Under the pieces are notes generated by a model. The model was not told the origin of the DNA, searched no databases, and worked only from the letters and a program-made list of their open reading frames with translations. A DNA stretch of 64,000 nt from Falciphora oryzae (taxonomy: Eukaryota > Ascomycota > Sordariomycetes > Magnaporthales > Magnaporthaceae). The stretch is from contig JNVV01000001.1 in assembly GCA_000733355.1 (NCBI GenBank), positions 877,670 to 941,669 of the forward strand, written 5' to 3'. Position numbers and translations under genes: made by a program. How positions within the stretch are numbered: position 1 is the stretch's first letter; each line of letters starts with the position of its first letter. Shown piece by piece: positions 42,947 through 54,037 of this stretch.

Positions 42947-45900
42947 GTAATTTTAAAAATTGTCCGAAAAAATAATAATATCGTTAACAAAACAACGGCA
43001 AAAGTCCTTAAAAAGCCTTAGGAAATTATCTATAAAGCGTTAAACGTATGCCGGACTGTTCCTATACTTTATAAAGGCTATGCGCGAACGTTTAAAGCCT
43101 TTATAGCTAACTATTGTTAAGCGATTACGGTAACTAAGGTGGATTAAAAATTAAAAAAGAAAGCAATTGCGTTAACCGCTATAACGTAGCGCTTATTTCG
43201 GAAAGCTTCGATAACATTTTGTTACGAAGGCAAAAGGTAAATATCCGGTATTATAACCTTATTAAGCTAACGGAAGTTTATAACGATACGACTTTTAAAT
43301 TGGCCTTTCGCTACACGCTAAATTACAAAGTAAAAAAACGTAAAGCGCGTAACATAATTAACCGGTTTAAAATGATTTTAAATGGTAAGCGTATCGTAAA
43401 TAACGTTAATAACGTTTTTATTTTTGCGTAATATAAAATACGGGCGGTTAAAAAGCTTAACGCTTTAATTTTGCCATCTTTTAACGAACGGAATCCGCAT
43501 TTATTTATTTTCAAGCATATTGATAAGGCTTTAATCCCGTTAAATATCCGCAAATTCGCAAATGTTAAGCATAATACGGGCTTTTATCGGGTTACCGTTA
43601 TATACGTGCACTTTATTTTTAGTTAAAATAAAAGGTGCCTTTTCGGGTGCTTTAATACTTAAACGTTTTTTAAAAACTTTAAGCAAAGGCTTTAAAAGGT
43701 TAAGCATAGGGTTTTTTAAAGCGATATCGGCACTTAAGGTTTTTTTGGCCCCGGTGTTTTTAAGGGATAACTTTTTTGCTATCGTAGGCATCCTAGCCTT
43801 TTTTCCTCCCAATGTTATATTATAAATTTGGTTGGATAGTAATTTTATTTAATACGCCCGTTTCACTTTCGGGTTTTTTAGTTTAAAGCATTTACCCGCA
43901 AATAGTGCCCGGTCCGTTAACCGTATGGGGTTTTAAAATTTATAATTTAATTGCATTATTAAAGTTACCGTTTTATTTTTACTAGGGCCGGAATCGGTAA
44001 CTTCGATTGTTTCGGGTATAATAGGTTTGCTAACCGGCGTTAAAATTTCGGGTTTAGGGATTTTAAAGGGGAAAAATATCGATAAAACTATATGGTCGTG
44101 CTCGGTTCCAAAGCTTAAAGTAATATCCGTAATCGTCGCAACCAAAGCGGCAATATTTGTTACTGCTTTTAAAACTGTTTTGTAATTGATAATTTAATGC
44201 GTTTAATTAATATGCTTGCGGATAATTGTAAGGCGCGTTTTTTTAAAGATTTTCATAAATAACTCGGTATTGTTATGCATTATACAAACAGGTTTGGTAC
44301 GGTAGTTAACGATAGCATTAAATACGGAAAGGTAATCGGCTTTTATAAAAAACGAACGTCCCTTAGGGAAAAGGAAGTACTTAATAGGTACGGCGGCCAA
44401 TTAGCTAAACGGTATAATAACCGCGGCGGTGTTACGAACCCGGCGGGTAACGGGTATTCCGGCTTTAACGGTTAAAATAAATGCGTTAAAATTCTTTTTA
44501 AAAAAAAAGTAATTAAATTAGCTTTTAGGTTAAAAGTCGCGTTGCGAAGTTTAAAGAACGCGATTCCCAAAATTATGCTTACGGCGAGGTTATTAACGAT
44601 TTAAACGTAAGCCGTTTATTGCAAAATACCGGGCTAACCGTTTAAATAAAAACCCGGTATAAAAAAGGTGGCTTTCGCGAATTTGGTAGTTTTTTTTTAA
44701 GGCATAGTAAATTCCAACCGCTAAAAATAAATTGGGCTTCCGGATTTTTAACGTCGTAAATTTTATAATTAAAACTATAATCGCTAAAAAATTTAATGGT
44801 AATTAGGTCGCGTTTTAAACCCGTATTTCCGTAAATTATGGTGTTTTAACCGTTAAAAAAGGGACGGATTTTTATTTTGGCATAAAAGTAGCTTCCTAAA
44901 GCTGTTAATTTAATTGTTGCTTTAAATGTTTTTTTTAATTAAATCGCTTTCGGAATACTAACGGTATAAATTATTTTTTATTATTTAATAAACGGGTACG
45001 CCGGGGCACGATATAAAATATGTGAAAAGCAAATTGCGAAACGGTATAACGATTTTATAGGATTTGCAAATGTAAAATTTAATATAATGGCTTGTAACGT
45101 TATAAATACGGTCGTTATCGTTTTCGGAAAACGAAGCTTTTCCGTTATTATCGTCGGAAAAATCCTTATTTAAAAAATCTTTAGCGCTTACTTTTCCGTC
45201 GGATTTAACGTTATAAACGCGGTTTCGGTCGCGGTTTCGGTCGCGCGGTTTGTAGTTTTTACAGTTATTTTTACGGTTATTCCGAAACTTATAATCTTTG
45301 TTTTGGTCGTTCCGTTTGTAAATATCGAAATGCTTATAATCGCGATCCTTATCGCGGCGGTAATCGTCCCAACGGTTGCTTTTTCGATGCTTATTATCGC
45401 GATATTTATCGTTGCGATATTTATCGCGAAAGCGAAAGTTTTTGTAACTCCGTAAATTATATTTAAAGCGAAAGCTATATTTGCTTAACGATAAAAACTT
45501 TTTGCGATCGTTATAATCCTTTTTTTTTATTACGGAAGTTATAGCGACGGGGCGCAATATCCGGATACCGCTTACGGGTAAAAAAAAAATAAAAACAGTA
45601 TTCCTTTGCTTAAGGTAGCGGAAATATTAAGTACGAGTTTCGTCGCGCTCGGGGCCTCGGAAACGTTGCTAAATATCTAAGCCCATGCGGTTCCAGATTT
45701 AGGTGAATGCGCCGTACTAACGGTTAATATCTGCAATAACGCTCCCGATAATGCCTATAGATTTTGCATAACGTAATATTTTAAAAACAAACTAATGCAA
45801 AGCGGATTTATTTGCGGCAATGTTTTTTAAAAATAGGTTTGCTTCCGTAAAAAGCTTAAAAACCTTATTAATATCGGAAGCAAATTGTCGCTTTAATGCC

Positions 45901-47506
45901 GTTAAAACTATTGGAATATTTTAGTTCCGTAGCGTTATACGCTTTTTACGGTCAAATTAACTAATTTACTAAATAGCGGCCGATTCGTTAAAAAGCGTTT
46001 AAAATAAATTAAAAAGCTAATAGTTAATATTTGCGGTTATAAATAAGTTTTTTTTCGGAACGTTTTAATGCGTTTGGTAAATGCATAAACGTTGGTAAAA
46101 ATAGTTAGCTTTAAATTAAAAAAAAACGCTTTAATTTTCGGGGTTATTTTAATAGAGATCGAAAATTCCAATTATTTTTCGCTTAAAAAAACGGTTTTTT
46201 TATCGTATCGAAATATCCGTTTCGATAGTTTGCTAGCGGTAAAACCGAATTTTTCGGTTACGGCGGTTTTTTTATTTATCGCGACGTTAATTGCGCTAGT
46301 TCTATAGGAATCGAATTCTATAACCTTCGTTGCCGCCGTTATTTTTCGGGGGCTCGTTATCGTTAAATAAGCTACCATTTCCGGGATCGTTATTATTTCC
46401 GGCAATAATACGGGGTATGCTTTTATTAATTTAACGTCGGTTAATAATTTTATCGATTTTCTTAATTTTTATATCATAAGCTTTTTAAAGCAATAACGGG
46501 CGCGTAGCGTTTGCCGTAAAATTAACCGCGGGAGCGATACTTCCGGCTAGCGCTATTATATCGGCTAAAAAACGCGAGGTATTAATCGGTACTTTGGGTA
46601 CGCTTATCCGGGATTGGAAATAAGGGACGGCCTCGTTACTTTCGGGAGTTATACCTGCTAAAATACGTTAAAAGTCCGCCGCGGAAGCGGCGTTTTTTGC
46701 TACGCGTGCGGCGGCCCTATTTTCCGATCGGCGGGATTCCTTTCGGCGTCGTTTCAAATTAGCTCAATTGCTTTAAAAACTCCCGATAGCTGCAATAATG
46801 GTATCGAATTAAGCGTTATTTTTTATATTTTGTTAGCGACGTTCCCTTTTATATCGCTTTATTATAGTTATAAAACTTTTATATCGCTGCCGGTTATTTT
46901 GGCTAACGTTATTTAAAATTTACGTAAAACCGCTAAAGTACGTGTTTTAATTTTTAACTTTCGCTTTTATACGTCCTATTGCATTATAAAAGTATTTAAT
47001 TAACTAGCTATTAAAACCAAGCTTACTTGGCTTTTCGTAAATTTAGCCCTCGAAGCCGGCCCGGTAGGTTTTATCGTCCGAATTATTTCGCGTATCGAAA
47101 TTGTTACGGCCGTTATTATCGGTATCGGATACCGATATCGTTTATAACGTAGTTTTTCGCTCGCAACGGGGGCGTTAAAAGCGAAGGCATTTTAGCGTTC
47201 CAAACCCGATAGCGCCTAATGTTTTAAATCGAAAGGTCCCGCTAACGGGTTAAAAATAAAAGCTGGATACGCAGCGGTAACGGGCTTAATCGGAACGGTC
47301 GTAATGCAATTTTTCGGTATACTCGATTTATCGCGGTTACGCGTTTGGTCGCGGCGGCCGCATTTAAACGTAACATTATCGTTATATAATTCCAAATTGC
47401 GGGCGTTATAAAAAACCGGAATTCCTCCTTTTATTAGCGATAAATCGGGAAAAAAGCCTGGTATCGGTGTGCTAAAAGGTCGATTTTTACCCGGAAGGTT
47501 TGCCAT
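42947..47506 (-). pseudogene. Gypsy-3 remnant (ii): gag, zinc finger, protease and RT start
   Basis: Read on the reverse strand from ATG 47506: an N-terminal region of about 97 readable codons (47216-47506), then a very decayed gag-like stretch to 45560, then the basic and zinc-finger segment (44985-45557). Next is a protease-like region with I-F-S-G-W-N near 44720, and a segment (43330-43560) with C-E-F-A-D-I, M-R-I-P-F and R-W-Q-N. The last resembles the start of RT in a class of fungal Gypsy polyproteins (family comparison from memory, moderate). It is truncated next to the Fot1 element. Stops are very frequent. Confidence 0.5.
44985..45557 (-). pseudogene. Gypsy-3 basic region and zinc finger ORF
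   Basis: This 190-codon open stretch has a remarkable run of R-D, Y-K and R-N dipeptides (positions about 35-115), an acidic D-D-N-N patch, and a C-terminal I-C-K-S-Y-K-I-V-I-P-F-R-N-L-L-F-T-Y then C-P-G. It matches 8341-8700. The finger looks like C-x2-C-x12-H-x3-C with one Cys and the His mutated to Tyr (TGT or CAT to TAT). It is a piece of gag-pol, not a separate gene. Confidence 0.5.
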
Positions 47507-48113
47507 TGCTATAGCAAACGTTATTGGCGTTAAGGCTGTAGCTTAAGCTCGCGTTTGTTAGCGTAAAAAAATTTTCAAATGGGGTTAGAAATGTAAAAAT
47601 TTGCAACGAAATAAGGGGATTTAAATTTCGATTATCGGCTAACTAGCTTCTAAGGAAAAATAAAGGGATATTTTTTGCAGCTTTAAAAAGGGGATCCGGA
47701 TTATAAAGCTTTCGCGCTCCGACGAAAAAAGGGGTTATTAGTGTTAGGGAAGTAAGTTTTTTAAGCTTTTTTTATTCGGCAACTGCTCCGTAAAATCGGT
47801 TTATCGGGATAGCTTAAGCCGCTTTATTTGTTTGGCAACTGCTCCGCAAAATTAACTGCTTGGAATCGAAATTATTATTTAAAGCGATTCGGTCGGTAAT
47901 TGCAAATCGCGAAATCGAAAAGCCCTATTACCGGTTAATTAAACGGGGAAAGGTAAAAACGCGTCGGCAATTGCTTCCGCGGTAAGGTACGAGCGATTTC
48001 GGCAATTGCTTCGGTCGCAAGAGAAAGGAAAAGGCAACGATTGCTGTAACTTTTTTGGCCCGCAATTAAGGCGTTGGGATTGTGTCCCAAAGTTGCTACC
48101 AATTATTAAAGCG
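47507..48113. other. Leader-like region with repeated GGCAAYTGCTYCG
   Basis: Upstream of the Gypsy-3 gag start, this moderately mutated stretch contains four related motifs (near 47780, 47832, 47970 and 48003) of the form GGCAACTGCTCCG or GGCAATTGCTTC(C/G)G. No gene. It may be the 5' leader or LTR of Gypsy-3. Confidence 0.4.
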
Positions 48114-48320
48114 TGCAAGGACTGGATAATCGGTGGCAGAAGTAGGATAGTTGTATCAGGAAAGGTGGCCCTGCAAAGGCCGGTGCGCGTTAGGATCTGA
48201 TATCCTGCGCGGCCGGCCTGAGCGGGGCCTGCCCTTATCTGGCCGATAAGGGCTACGGGTTTGCAGGGGTTTGCGAGCCCGCACCTCTGCTATCTACTGG
48301 AGGCCCTAGTGGCCGTGACA
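48114..48320 (+). repeat. Diverged relative of the 202-bp LTR
   Basis: This low-mutation 207-bp segment ends GGCCCTAGTGGCCGTGACA, as the 202-bp LTR does (one base different). It shares GCCCTTATCT, a GATATC core and a GTAGGATAG/CAGGAA region. The left end is not certain and no target duplication is seen; the right flank GACGAGTTAATT belongs to the Gypsy-2 copy that follows. Confidence 0.5.
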
Positions 48321-49861
48321 GACGAGTTAATTAAAAACCCGAAAAAGGGTTACCAATTACCTAAATGGAAAATTACCGAAATGGATTATTTGTAATGTAA
48401 AGCAACTTTCGCATTTTTACTAATTTACCCTATATTATGCATATCGGAGCTTTTACCGTATTTTAATTGCGGGAAGCCTAAATGTAAAATCCATATGGAA
48501 AAAAAGGTTTAAATTTAAATAAAAAACCGTATGTAATTAAATTTGTTTAGCTACGTAAGCTATAAAACCAAACGATTTATATAAAAAAAAGCTCCCGAAA
48601 TAAAAAAACTAAAGTAATTACCCGATATAAAAGTACGAAATAAACTTTAATAATAAATAAAAACTTTAACCGTAATAAACGTTAACTAATATTAGCATTT
48701 AATAGTAATATTACGGTATAAAAAAAAACTAAACGCTATAATCGATAACGGGGTTTAAAATAATTACTTTTCGCCGAAAGCAACAAAAAAGTACGGTATT
48801 TCGGTAAAAAAAAAAAAAACGCCGTATAATTTAAAAATTATAGAAAAAAAACCGGTTATATTTAATAATAGCTATATCGATAAAAAAAACTAATTATTTT
48901 AAATTTTAATACAAAAAAAAATTCCGCGTTATTTTAGATATTATAAATATAAAAAGGGAAAACGTAATTTTAAGTATTTTTTAATTTAAAAAAAGCAATT
49001 TATAAATAAATTAAATTAAGGGTTAAATTTAATAAAAAAATTTACAAAACCCCGTAACGGTTTAACAGCTTTAAAGCACGGATAATAAATTTATAAAGCT
49101 ATAAATAACAGTTATAACCGTAGCAAAATAAAGCAGTTAATTTAAGCAATCGGTATTAACGGATTTGCAATTATTTACAAACGACGTCGATTTTAAAAAA
49201 CAAACAAATTTCGTCGTACGAATACGGAACGGAACGTTTTAAAAAAATATTTTTAATACTAAAAATTGTTTACAAAAATTTAGAAATGATATTTCCGGAA
49301 TATAAACCGTTTAATTACGAAATTAAATTTAAACCAAAAATATAATTTAAATAGCAAAAGCTATATTAATTAAGCTAAAAATAACAAAAAATATTAAAAA
49401 AAAAATAATTAAAGGAGGATTTGTTAAAAGGATTTATTAAGTTTTTAAATTTTCCTATCGGATACGGGATATTATTTGTACTAAAAAACGGAAAAAAAGC
49501 GGATATATATTAACTACCGCCCGCTAAACGAAACAACCGTTAAAAATCGGTATTTTTATTTTTTATTAACAAATTACGAAATAAATTTAATAAAACTAAA
49601 TATTTTACGGCTTTAAATTTACGCAAAGCTTATAGCCTATTACGGATTAAAAAAGGTTAAAAATAAATAACAGCTTTTTAAATAAAATTCGGAATTTTTA
49701 AATTTTTAGTAATAACTTTTGGGCTTACTAATGCTTTAGCTACATTTTAACGGATAATTAACTACGTATTACGAAAGTACTTTAATATTTTTATTTTCGC
49801 ATATTTAAACGATATCCTAATTTTTTCGAAAATATTAAAAAAATATAAAAAGTATATATAT
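48321..49861 (+). pseudogene. Gypsy-2b: RIPed fragment of the Gypsy-2 family (protease-RT)
   Basis: This aligns with 26495-28040 of Gypsy-2, from T-A-A-A-T-G-G-A-A-A-A-T-T-A-C-C (48360) through the protease region (I-D-N-G in place of D-S-G near 48740) and RT (W-I-Y-I-N-Y-like near 49500, Y-L-N-D near 49805). It is clearly more mutated than Gypsy-2. It stops at an AT-rich tract where LINE-D's tail begins, so LINE-D inserted into it. Confidence 0.85.
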
Positions 49862-51209
49862 ATATATTCATACGTCCGTTATGTTTGTAAAAGACCTCGG
49901 TGCCTCTGCTATGTAGTATTTACATATAAAAACCCTTAAACTCGTCCTCGGGTGCGTGTCGCCCCCGCTCCGGAGCCTGGGAGTAAAAACCATATCTGCT
50001 TTTCGTATACGGTTTTGCTATATTAAATAATGGTACCGTTTGCTTATTTTCATGCGACTGCTCGTAAAGGTTCCGTCGTAAAAGCGTTTTTGTAATTAAT
50101 GGAACAAAAGGAAAGTACGTAAAAAAATAAGGGTATGTTGCGCCGGGGTAGCGTTTCGGTACCGGGTTTCGCTTTCGTAGCGAAACGGTTATATTAGTAC
50201 TCGTGTTATAGCGTTCTAATGTGGCTTTTCCGCGTAAATTAGCCCGGCTCCGCTTCGGGTCCAACCGGGGTAGCGCTTTGGTATCGGGTTTCGTTTTCGT
50301 AGCGAAATATTTATATTAGTACTCGTATTATAGCGTTTTGGTATAGCTTTTTCGCGTAAATTACCCCAGCTTTGCTCCGGGTCCCAGCCGCGGGCGGGCC
50401 TTCCGGGTTTGGCGTTTTGCTTCGTAATTTTAGGTGATTTAGCTTTTGGTAGGTGCCCGTTTCCGGGGCCGTTGTTCCGCGTACGGTTCGGGTCCGCCTT
50501 TGTGGTTTGCATTTGATCTTTTTGTTGGTTGCTTCCTTTTTTTTAGATCGCGTTATTTGGGTGACTTTTTTTTGTTGCTGCGTTGTTATGCGTTGTAATT
50601 TTTAGTAGTAACTTTTTTTTATTTCCTTCCGGATCCGGGTTTCCACCGGCCTTCTTTTTCCTAATTACAAAAGGCCTTTTTTCCTTTTTTTTTCTCCTTT
50701 ACGTTTTTTTTTATTACTATTTCCGGTTTTGCCCTTTTGCCCGCGCTTTTTTTTTTATTTGCATTTAAGTTCCTATTTGTTCGCGTTTCGTTTCCCTTCC
50801 GTTTTTTGTTTTTTTGTAATATAGTTTTTAAAAATAAAGCTCCTAAATCTCCCCGCGGTGGTAGTGGTGGCGGTCGCGGTAGCAATCCCGGTAACGGAGC
50901 TACGGGCGGTAGCCGCGCCGTTCCCGCCGTTGCAGTTAGTAATAATAGTGGTAGTAGTGGTAGTAACGGTGGCGGTTGTTTTTTTAGTCGCTTTCCGTTT
51001 GCGGACGAAAACGACGGCAGCGGTTTAAACGACGGCGGTTTAGGCTTATATAGGTTGCATTTAATCGCGTAATATTTACGTTTAAATTGGTTGCTTTTTT
51101 TTGGTATCCGTTTGCGATTTCGTCGCTAACGTTTCGTTCCCGTCGCGGTAACCTCCTACTAATTCCGAAAACCAAATTGCCGCTATTTTTTATACCTATT
51201 ATCGCTATA

Positions 51210-51637
51210 ACGTGGTTCATCAGTAAGTGACGCACCCTCACTAAGTGACGCACTTCAAATCCCATACTAAATGCCGTTTTTTTCGATTAAATAACTCGCT
51301 CAATTTAAGCCTAAAATTAACCAAATTTCTACACGTTATATTTAATGGAATAAAGAATTTAATTTAAATTTCTTGCATTTTTATTCTTACCCCTTTAGGT
51401 TAATTTGCGCATTTTACACAGTGTATTATACAGTGTTGCGAACTAAACTTGAAAGGGTGATAATAAAAATCCAAGAAAATTAAATTAAATTCTATATTTC
51501 ATTAAATGCAACGTGTAGAAATTTGGTTAATTTTAGGCTTAAATTGAGCGAGTTATTTAATCGAAAAAAACGGCATTTAGTATGAGATTTGAAGTGCGTC
51601 ACTTAGTGAGGGTGCGTCACTTACTAATGAACCACGT
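51210..51637. mobile_element. MITE-7, palindromic Fot1-related MITE in LINE-D
   Basis: This 428-bp element has ends ACGTGGTTCATCAGTAAGTG and the inverse, with TA on both sides (51208-51209, 51638-51639). Subterminal repeats AAGTGACGCAC occur twice at each end. LINE-C shows the empty site (CGCTATATG). The centre contains TTTACACAGTGTATTATACAG. Confidence 0.85.
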
Positions 51638-52051
51638 TATGCAATTTTTACCTAAAATTAATGCGAATTGTGATATTACGTTTATGGATATCTATATTGC
51701 TGCTAAAATATATACCGCTTTTATTCCGGGCCGTTATTTATCCTATTTTAACATTTTTTTTATTCCAAGCTCGTTATACCGGTTTGGAGCATGCAATTGC
51801 CGGGTATTACCGTATTTCGAAAAACATTTTTAAACGGTCCGGTATTTTTTCCGGCGCCAAATTTAGCCGCTCGTTCCCTGCTAGTTTTGGGAATACCTTC
51901 GCTATTATGGTTGCTTTTAATAGTTCGGGTTTAGTTCGTTCCCCTTCCGGTAATATAATACCCCGGGGTTAAACCATATCGGGTTAGGCCGAAAAAATCG
52001 TTATTAAATGGAGTACGGAAAATCGCATTCGGATGGAAAAGCTAGCTTTTA

Positions 52052-52261
52052 TGTTAGAGGGCTGGATCCCATTGGCTCAGCCACGGGCTCGTGCCCGAAG
52101 CCTGCGCCTTTGGGTCCGCGCCACAACGCTCGGGCCCCCGAGCTATATATAGCGGATTCCGCGCGTGGCCCTACGGAACAAGCCACCCTCCCCTTTACCC
52201 CTCGTAATTCGTTAATACAACCAAATCCCTACAAACGCGCCAACGTTATAGGACCCTTACA
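52052..52261 (+). repeat. Gypsy-1 5' LTR
   Basis: This 210-bp LTR begins TGTTAGAGGGCTGG and ends GGACCCTTACA. TATATATA lies at about 52145-52151. Against the 3' LTR I count about 20 differences, all transitions: 8 are G-to-A in this copy and none is C-to-T in this copy. Confidence 0.92.
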
Positions 52262-53995
52262 ATACGAACTACCAAATTACGAAGAACACAAGCCGCAAAT
52301 AGGCTTGCGGATATCGCAGCCGCAACCTCCCCAGCCAGGAAAAACATTTACGGTCCCTAAAAGTAGCTCCTTAAAAAACTCGGATTCCGCATCTAAGTTA
52401 GGGGTTAGCGCCTTCGAAAGTAATACGTTACAACAGCTTCTAAGGCTAAACACCGAAAAAAAGGAAAAGGAAGGGCCCATCCCTAAAAAAGTGGAATTCG
52501 TTCCATTAAAGGATAGCGGCTTAAAGGATGAGGCCAAAAACGGGGTAGCACCCCCAAACAAAAAAAAAAAAGCACCGGGACCTGCGGGTTCCGCGTTACA
52601 AAAGGAGGAATTAACAGATTTAAAAAAAAAGGGAAGCGAAGCCCGGATAGCTAATAACCACGCCATAAACGAAGCACCCGCATAACAAACGACGGCCTCT
52701 TAAGGGATCACCGAAACGGCACAAAAGCTTCGAGCGAAAAAGGAATTTAAGCAGCTAATTAAAAAAGCGCTATCCGCCGAACATTAAACGGCCGGAAAAA
52801 AGACCTACTTATTAGAAATTAAAAAGGATAGCGGCGCGGTACGGTCGAAAAATTACAAAAAAAAGGCGACGCCGTAACCCACCTGGGACGGTACGCAATC
52901 CACCTTTCACGCATACATAAAAAAAATAATCTTTAAATACAATTTTAACCGGAAATTAGGCATGCTAAGGCCTAACTATAAAGTTTAGCTAGAAATTTAT
53001 CAAACGCTTCCCCAAAGGCGGAAAAAGCAGGTAAAACACTTTTAGGAATTTGGAGGCCCCGGTTAAAAGTGCGACCCGACCACCTTTTTAAAAAAACTTC
53101 GCTTTACCTTTAAAACCGCATAAAACAAAGCACAAACGATACTACAAATGCGGGACCTTAAACAGGAAAAAGGGCAAACATTTAGCGAATTCGCCCCTAT
53201 TTTCGAAAACGTATTAGGAAAGGCCGGCAAAAGCAGCTAACTAAACGAGGCAAAGCTCGCATACCTAAAGGGATACTTTAATCGCAGTTTTTCCAACGCC
53301 TTAGCGGTAATTAAATTACCTAACGATTTCCAATCCCATTTAACGGAACTTTATAATATTGCAATTAATTGGGAGCGCACGTAGCAATTCGCAAAACTGC
53401 GCAAAAAGCGACAAAAAAAGCGGAAAAGCAAAGGGAATAACGAAAGGGGGAAAGGCCAAAAACCCCAATTTCAAACCCATTCCAACCCCGCTCGAAGCCC
53501 CGCGTCCGCAGCTGCGGATACCGCTAATGGAAATGCGCGCCAAAACTCCGATAGGGATGTAATTATAAGCTCCACCCGCTTTACCCGCGAACGAAGGAAT
53601 AGGGGCGGGATACGCGGAACGCGAAAAAGTGCGCCCGGCAAAAGGTTTTTACGGGGCCGAAAAGGCTCCTCCTTAGCCGGCGCCCGCAAAGCGCAGTGGG
53701 TTTCCCAAAAGGAACGCGAGCGCCGTTAAAAGTCGGGCCGCTGCTTAAAATGCGGTATAAGTAACCACTATGTGGGAAGCTGCCCGTATTTACCGGCCAC
53801 CCGGCCCCGTAACGGCGAAAGCGATGCCGCGATCCGAGAAATGGGGACGGCCGAAACGGAATACCCCCCATAGTTCGAAAAAAAAAACGACCTAACGGAA
53901 TCCTTTGCTTAAAAGGAGGAAAAAAAGTAACCCCGGAGCAAAGTCGTGCCCCGGGGTCGGCAAAGCTTTAATAGCTCCCATAAATGCGGATAAAA
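52262..53995 (+). pseudogene. Gypsy-1 gag with CCHC knuckle
   Basis: One frame is readable from the LTR to TAA near 53995 with several RIP-type stops. An N-terminal proline- and lysine-rich part (52300-52680) precedes a Ty3-type capsid domain (about 52880-53390, with W-D-G-T-Q-S-T-F-H-A-Y and F-S-E-F-A). The nucleocapsid knuckle C-x2-C-x4-H-x4-C is at 53742-53783, reading C-L-K-C-G then N-H-Y-V-G-S-C. I see no clear in-frame ATG near the start, so it is probably lost to mutation. Pol continues in another frame. Confidence 0.82.
52264..52272 (+). promoter_or_regulatory. Candidate self-priming site of Gypsy-1
   Basis: ACGAACTAC starts two bases after the 5' LTR and is the exact reverse complement of GTAGTTCGT in the 3' LTR (59669-59677). 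In the 5' LTR that site (52204-52212) has one G-to-A change. The LTR site lies about 55 bp after the TATA box, near a plausible transcript start. Tf1/sushi-type chromoviruses prime from the 5' end of their own mRNA in this way. Confidence 0.45.
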
Positions 53996-54037
53996 GTATA
54001 AAAAACGTATTTAATATACATTATAGCGATAGTTAAT

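Noticed and set aside
44275..44475. Forward ORF in the Gypsy-3 region
   Set aside because: The zinc-finger, gag and RT-like matches are all on the reverse strand here, so this is a shadow frame.
52008..52261. Gypsy-1 gag starting upstream at 52008
   Set aside because: The upstream part is LINE-D and LTR sequence; the transcript and gag cannot include LINE sequence.
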